Assembly: GCA_016219645.1 (NCBI GenBank)
Contig: JACRLR010000020.1
Location: 1-64,000 of the forward strand
DNA: 64,000 nucleotides
Direction of reading: 5' to 3'
Source of the DNA: Nitrospirota bacterium
GTDB taxonomy: Bacteria; Nitrospirota; Nitrospiria; Nitrospirales; Nitrospiraceae
Below are positions 61,608-64,000 of the stretch, one piece after another. How positions within the stretch are numbered: position 1 is the first letter of the stretch; the number at the start of each line of letters is the position of its first letter. The translations under genes were made by a program, and so were the position numbers. Below the pieces are notes generated by a model. The model made no database searches. It was not told the origin of the DNA and was given only the letters and a program-made list of their open reading frames with translations.

Positions 61608-63056
61608 ATGAAGAACAAGCAAACCGGTACAACGACGACGTCGGTTGGTGCTACCAGAGTTGAGCGGGACACAATGGGAGAGTTAGCCGTGCCGGCTGAC
61701 GCCTATTATGGAGTGCAAACCGCCCGCGCGATCGAAAACTTTCCGATCAGTTCGTTGCGGTTTCCCCGATCCATGATCCGGGCGATGGGGCTGATCAAAC
61801 GCGCTGCCGCAACCGTCAACCAGTCGCTGGGCCTTCTGGACAAGAAACAGGCGGATGCGATCAAACAGGCCGCGACAGAAGTGGTCAAGGGTACGCTCGA
61901 TGCCGAGTTCCCCGTGGACATTTTCCAAACCGGCTCAGGCACCTCGACCAACATGAATACCAACGAGGTGATTTCCAACCGTGCGACCGAGTTGCTCGGT
62001 GGAGCCAGGGGCAGCAAGCTCGTACATCCGAACGATCACGTGAACCTCGGCCAATCCAGCAACGACGTAATTCCCACGGCGATTCATATTGCGTCCGGGG
62101 AAATGATGCAACAGCAGCTCATTCCGGCGCTGACGTTGTTACAGAAAGCGCTCGCGCGCAAAGCCAAGGAGTTCGACAAGGTCGTCAAGATCGGTCGCAC
62201 TCACTTGCAAGATGCGACGCCAGTCCGATTGGGCCAGGAGTTTGGCGGGTACGCGCGTCAGATCGAATTAGGCATTCAACGCGTCAAACGAGCACAAGCG
62301 GCGCTCGGTGAAGTCGCACTCGGAGGAACCGCCGTCGGCACAGGACTCAATCGCCACCCGAAATTCCCTGCCAAGGTACTGGCTATCATCTCGAAAGAGA
62401 CCGGCTGTACATTCATCGAAGCGAAGAACCACTTTGAAGCCCAGTCCACACAAGATTCATTGGTCGAAGCGAGCGGCGAGTTGAAGACGATCGCCGTGAG
62501 TCTCATGAAAATTGCCAACGACATTCGCTGGCTTGGCTCCGGCCCTCGCTGTGGACTGGGAGAGATCAACCTCCCGGAGACCCAGCCTGGCTCGTCGATC
62601 ATGCCGGGCAAAGTCAACCCGGTGATCGCCGAGTCGGTGACGATGGTCTGTGCCCAGGTCATCGGCAACGATATGACCGTCACAGTGGGAGGGCAGGCGG
62701 CTAACTTCGAGCTGATCGTCATGCTGCCGGTGATGGCCTATAACCTCTTGCAGTCCATCGAGCTCCTCTCGACAGCCTCAACCAATTTCGCCGTCAAGTG
62801 CATCAACGGCATCAAGGCCAACGAGGAACGTTGCAAGAGCTTGATTGAAGAGAGTCTGGCCATGTGTACCGCCCTGGCGCCGGAGATCGGGTATGAAGCT
62901 GCCGCGAAACTGGCTAAGGAAGCATACAAATCCGGCAAGACCGTCCGCCAGATGGCAAAGGAGCAGAAAATCCTCTCAGAAAAACGTCTCACCGAACTAC
63001 TCGACCCCTGGCGCATGACCGAGCCAGGCGGGCCTGTGGGAAGTGCGGGAGGATAG
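61608..63056 (+). CDS. fumC: Fumarate hydratase, class II
   Basis: A 482-residue enzyme for fumarate to malate. Signatures: VQTARAIENFPIS, TGSGTSTNMNTNEVISNRA, HVNLGQSSNDVIPTA with the catalytic His/Thr region, GRTHLQDATPVRLGQE and the lyase motif GSSIMPGKVNPV near residue 330. Aspartase has a related motif, but the SNDVIPTA, TGSGTSTNMN and length pattern favours fumarase. It stands alone, preceded by repeats and followed by a new promoter. Confidence 0.88.
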   Translation: MKNKQTGTTTTSVGATRVERDTMGELAVPADAYYGVQTARAIENFPISSLRFPRSMIRAMGLIKRAAATVNQSLGLLDKKQADAIKQAATEVVKGTLDAEFPVDIFQTGSGTSTNMNTNEVISNRATELLGGARGSKLVHPNDHVNLGQSSNDVIPTAIHIASGEMMQQQLIPALTLLQKALARKAKEFDKVVKIGRTHLQDATPVRLGQEFGGYARQIELGIQRVKRAQAALGEVALGGTAVGTGLNRHPKFPAKVLAIISKETGCTFIEAKNHFEAQSTQDSLVEASGELKTIAVSLMKIANDIRWLGSGPRCGLGEINLPETQPGSSIMPGKVNPVIAESVTMVCAQVIGNDMTVTVGGQAANFELIVMLPVMAYNLLQSIELLSTASTNFAVKCINGIKANEERCKSLIEESLAMCTALAPEIGYEAAAKLAKEAYKSGKTVRQMAKEQKILSEKRLTELLDPWRMTEPGGPVGSAGG

Positions 63057-63201
63057 AAGGTAGACGGGGACGCCATGTTGGGCAGTACGCTGTACGGAAC
63101 TGATCTGGCAAGCTTAGACCGATATTTCTTCCATTTCGCAGTAGCAGCACGGGCTAACCGATGAACGTCTTCACCGACTTCTCAGTTCTCGCCAATCAGC
63201 T

Positions 63202-63231
63202 TTGACAGCGCAAAATCCCCTATGCTAAAGT
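63202..63231 (+). promoter_or_regulatory. Sigma-70 type promoter of the oxidoreductase gene
   Basis: TTGACA (63202-63207) is perfect; TAAAGT (63226-63231) follows after 18 bases. It lies 59 bases before the ATG at 63290. Confidence 0.65.
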
Positions 63232-63289
63232 CCGCGGAACTGTTGGGGTTCTCGTCACTTCTCCGTTCACCTTTTCTAGGAACCAATAC

Positions 63290-64000
63290 ATGAGCAATAC
63301 GAATTCGCATGTAATTCTTCTGGTCGGAGCCGGACCAGCCGGGATGGCAGTCGCGAGCACGTTGGCTAAGGCCGGCCATGAAATTATCATTCTGAACCGG
63401 GATATCAAATTCGGCGGATTAGCTGAATATGGGATTTTTCCCGCAAAACTGAAGCTCCGCGGCGGTCTCAAGAAGCAGTACTGGGAGTTGCTCAATAAAC
63501 CGAACGTCCACTATTTCGGCAATGTCTCAATCGGCAACGGCAAAGACCTCACAGTCGACGAGGTCCGAAACCTTGGCGCCAGCGCGGTCGTGTTTTCGAT
63601 CGGCGCGCAAGGGACCAAGGCCATCGGCGTAGAAGGGGATTCAGCCAAGGGAGTCTTTCACGCGAAAGACGTGGTCTACCATTTCAATCGCCTGCCCGGT
63701 TTCGGCGATCGCCCCTTTGAGATGGGCAAGCACGTGGCCATCATCGGGGCCGGCGATGTGATGGTTGATATTTCCCATTGGCTGGTTCGCTACAAGAAAA
63801 TCGAACGGGTCACCGCGGTTGTGCGGCGCGGGCCGGCCGAGAGAAAGTACAATCCAAAGGAAATTCGTGCGGTCTGCGCCAACATGGATGTGGCAGGCAT
63901 TACCACTGAAGTGGCGCGTATTAAGGATCGCCTTGCCGCGGTCGGACAGAATGCCGACGAGGTCTTGAAGGGACTGACGGACGAATTTATTAAATGTGAG
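63290..64000 (+). CDS. FAD/NAD(P)-dependent oxidoreductase, partial (runs past the window)
   Basis: The frame is open from ATG 63290 to the end, at least 237 residues. The FAD site is LVGAGPAGMAVASTLAKAGH, followed by FGGLAEYGIFPAKLKLRGGL, and the second nucleotide site is VAIIGAGDVMVDISHWLVRY, then VTAVVRRGPAERKYNPKEIR. This order matches ferredoxin-NADP reductase or glutamate synthase small subunit-like enzymes. Which of these it is cannot be decided from the visible part. A TAGG ribosome-binding site lies before the start. Confidence 0.78.
   Translation, partial: MSNTNSHVILLVGAGPAGMAVASTLAKAGHEIIILNRDIKFGGLAEYGIFPAKLKLRGGLKKQYWELLNKPNVHYFGNVSIGNGKDLTVDEVRNLGASAVVFSIGAQGTKAIGVEGDSAKGVFHAKDVVYHFNRLPGFGDRPFEMGKHVAIIGAGDVMVDISHWLVRYKKIERVTAVVRRGPAERKYNPKEIRAVCANMDVAGITTEVARIKDRLAAVGQNADEVLKGLTDEFIKCE

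Noticed and set aside
61683-62722. Minus-strand frames opposite fumC
   Set aside because: They are shadows of the fumarase gene without supporting signals.

Overview
The window looks like a chromosomal segment of a Nitrospira-type bacterium (phylum Nitrospirota). This is an inference from the gene set: an exosortase/EpsI locus with VPLPPA-type C-terminal sorting signals, a large exopolysaccharide locus, many toxin-antitoxin modules, and TCA-cycle genes lying singly among low-complexity intergenic DNA. No rRNA or tRNA gene was seen, so the assignment is not proven.

Layout. 1-2.3 kb: the end of an IS110 transposase and two toxin-antitoxin pairs on the minus strand. 2.65-3.87 kb: a complete IS3-family element. 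4.0-17.6 kb: a polysaccharide cluster on the plus strand with glycosyltransferases, a Wzx-like flippase, a Wzy/ligase-like protein, an acetyltransferase, two methyltransferases and a secreted TIM-barrel-like protein. 17.6-28.6 kb: an island made almost only of toxin-antitoxin loci (about thirteen intact, duplicated or broken modules) separated by purine-rich repeats. 28.9-33.3 kb: four secreted proteins with VPLPPA sorting signals. 33.5-33.9 kb: a broken toxin with its YgiT-type antitoxin. 34.2-47.1 kb: exosortase-EpsI fusion, WecA-like transferase, TPR lipoprotein, Wza-like export protein, beta-barrel protein, Wzc-like chain-length protein, BY-kinase-like ATPase and ExeA-like ATPase. 47.4-64.0 kb: housekeeping genes (thioredoxin-like/aldo-keto reductase fusion, RAYT transposase, ACT-malic enzyme, DnaJ-like protein, RNase D, degenerate GGDEF protein, ArsC-like protein, citrate synthase, Hsp20, fumarase, FAD/NAD(P) oxidoreductase).

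The most striking feature is the intergenic DNA. Three kinds of simple-sequence element fill almost every gap from 17 kb onward, and a few gaps before it. (a) Seven-base repeats such as GYNAGTG, GTTSGAG, GTTCTGA and GGAATKA. (b) Six-base GGTTRA repeats, telomere-like and potentially G-quadruplex forming. (c) GT-rich arms followed by complementary CA-rich arms (TTTGGTTTG...CAAACCAAA). In the exosortase locus a purine-rich block follows each stop codon and a pyrimidine-rich block precedes the next start, so many gaps can fold on themselves; one stem is 27 bp and perfect. The six-base repeats also enter genes in frame, giving Leu-Asn repeats in two signal peptides, a Ser/Thr/Pro/Gln linker inside the exosortase, and Lys/Glu-Val tails on two other proteins. 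Two mobile elements (the IS3 element and a 126-bp REP-like element) sit in the loops of GT/CA palindromes.

Function. The 4-17.6 kb and 34-47 kb blocks together probably build, polymerise and export an exopolysaccharide, while the exosortase processes the four sorting-signal proteins at the envelope. The toxin-antitoxin island lies between the two blocks and shows nested deletions, a 540-bp duplication and truncated partners, consistent with continuing recombination at the repeats.
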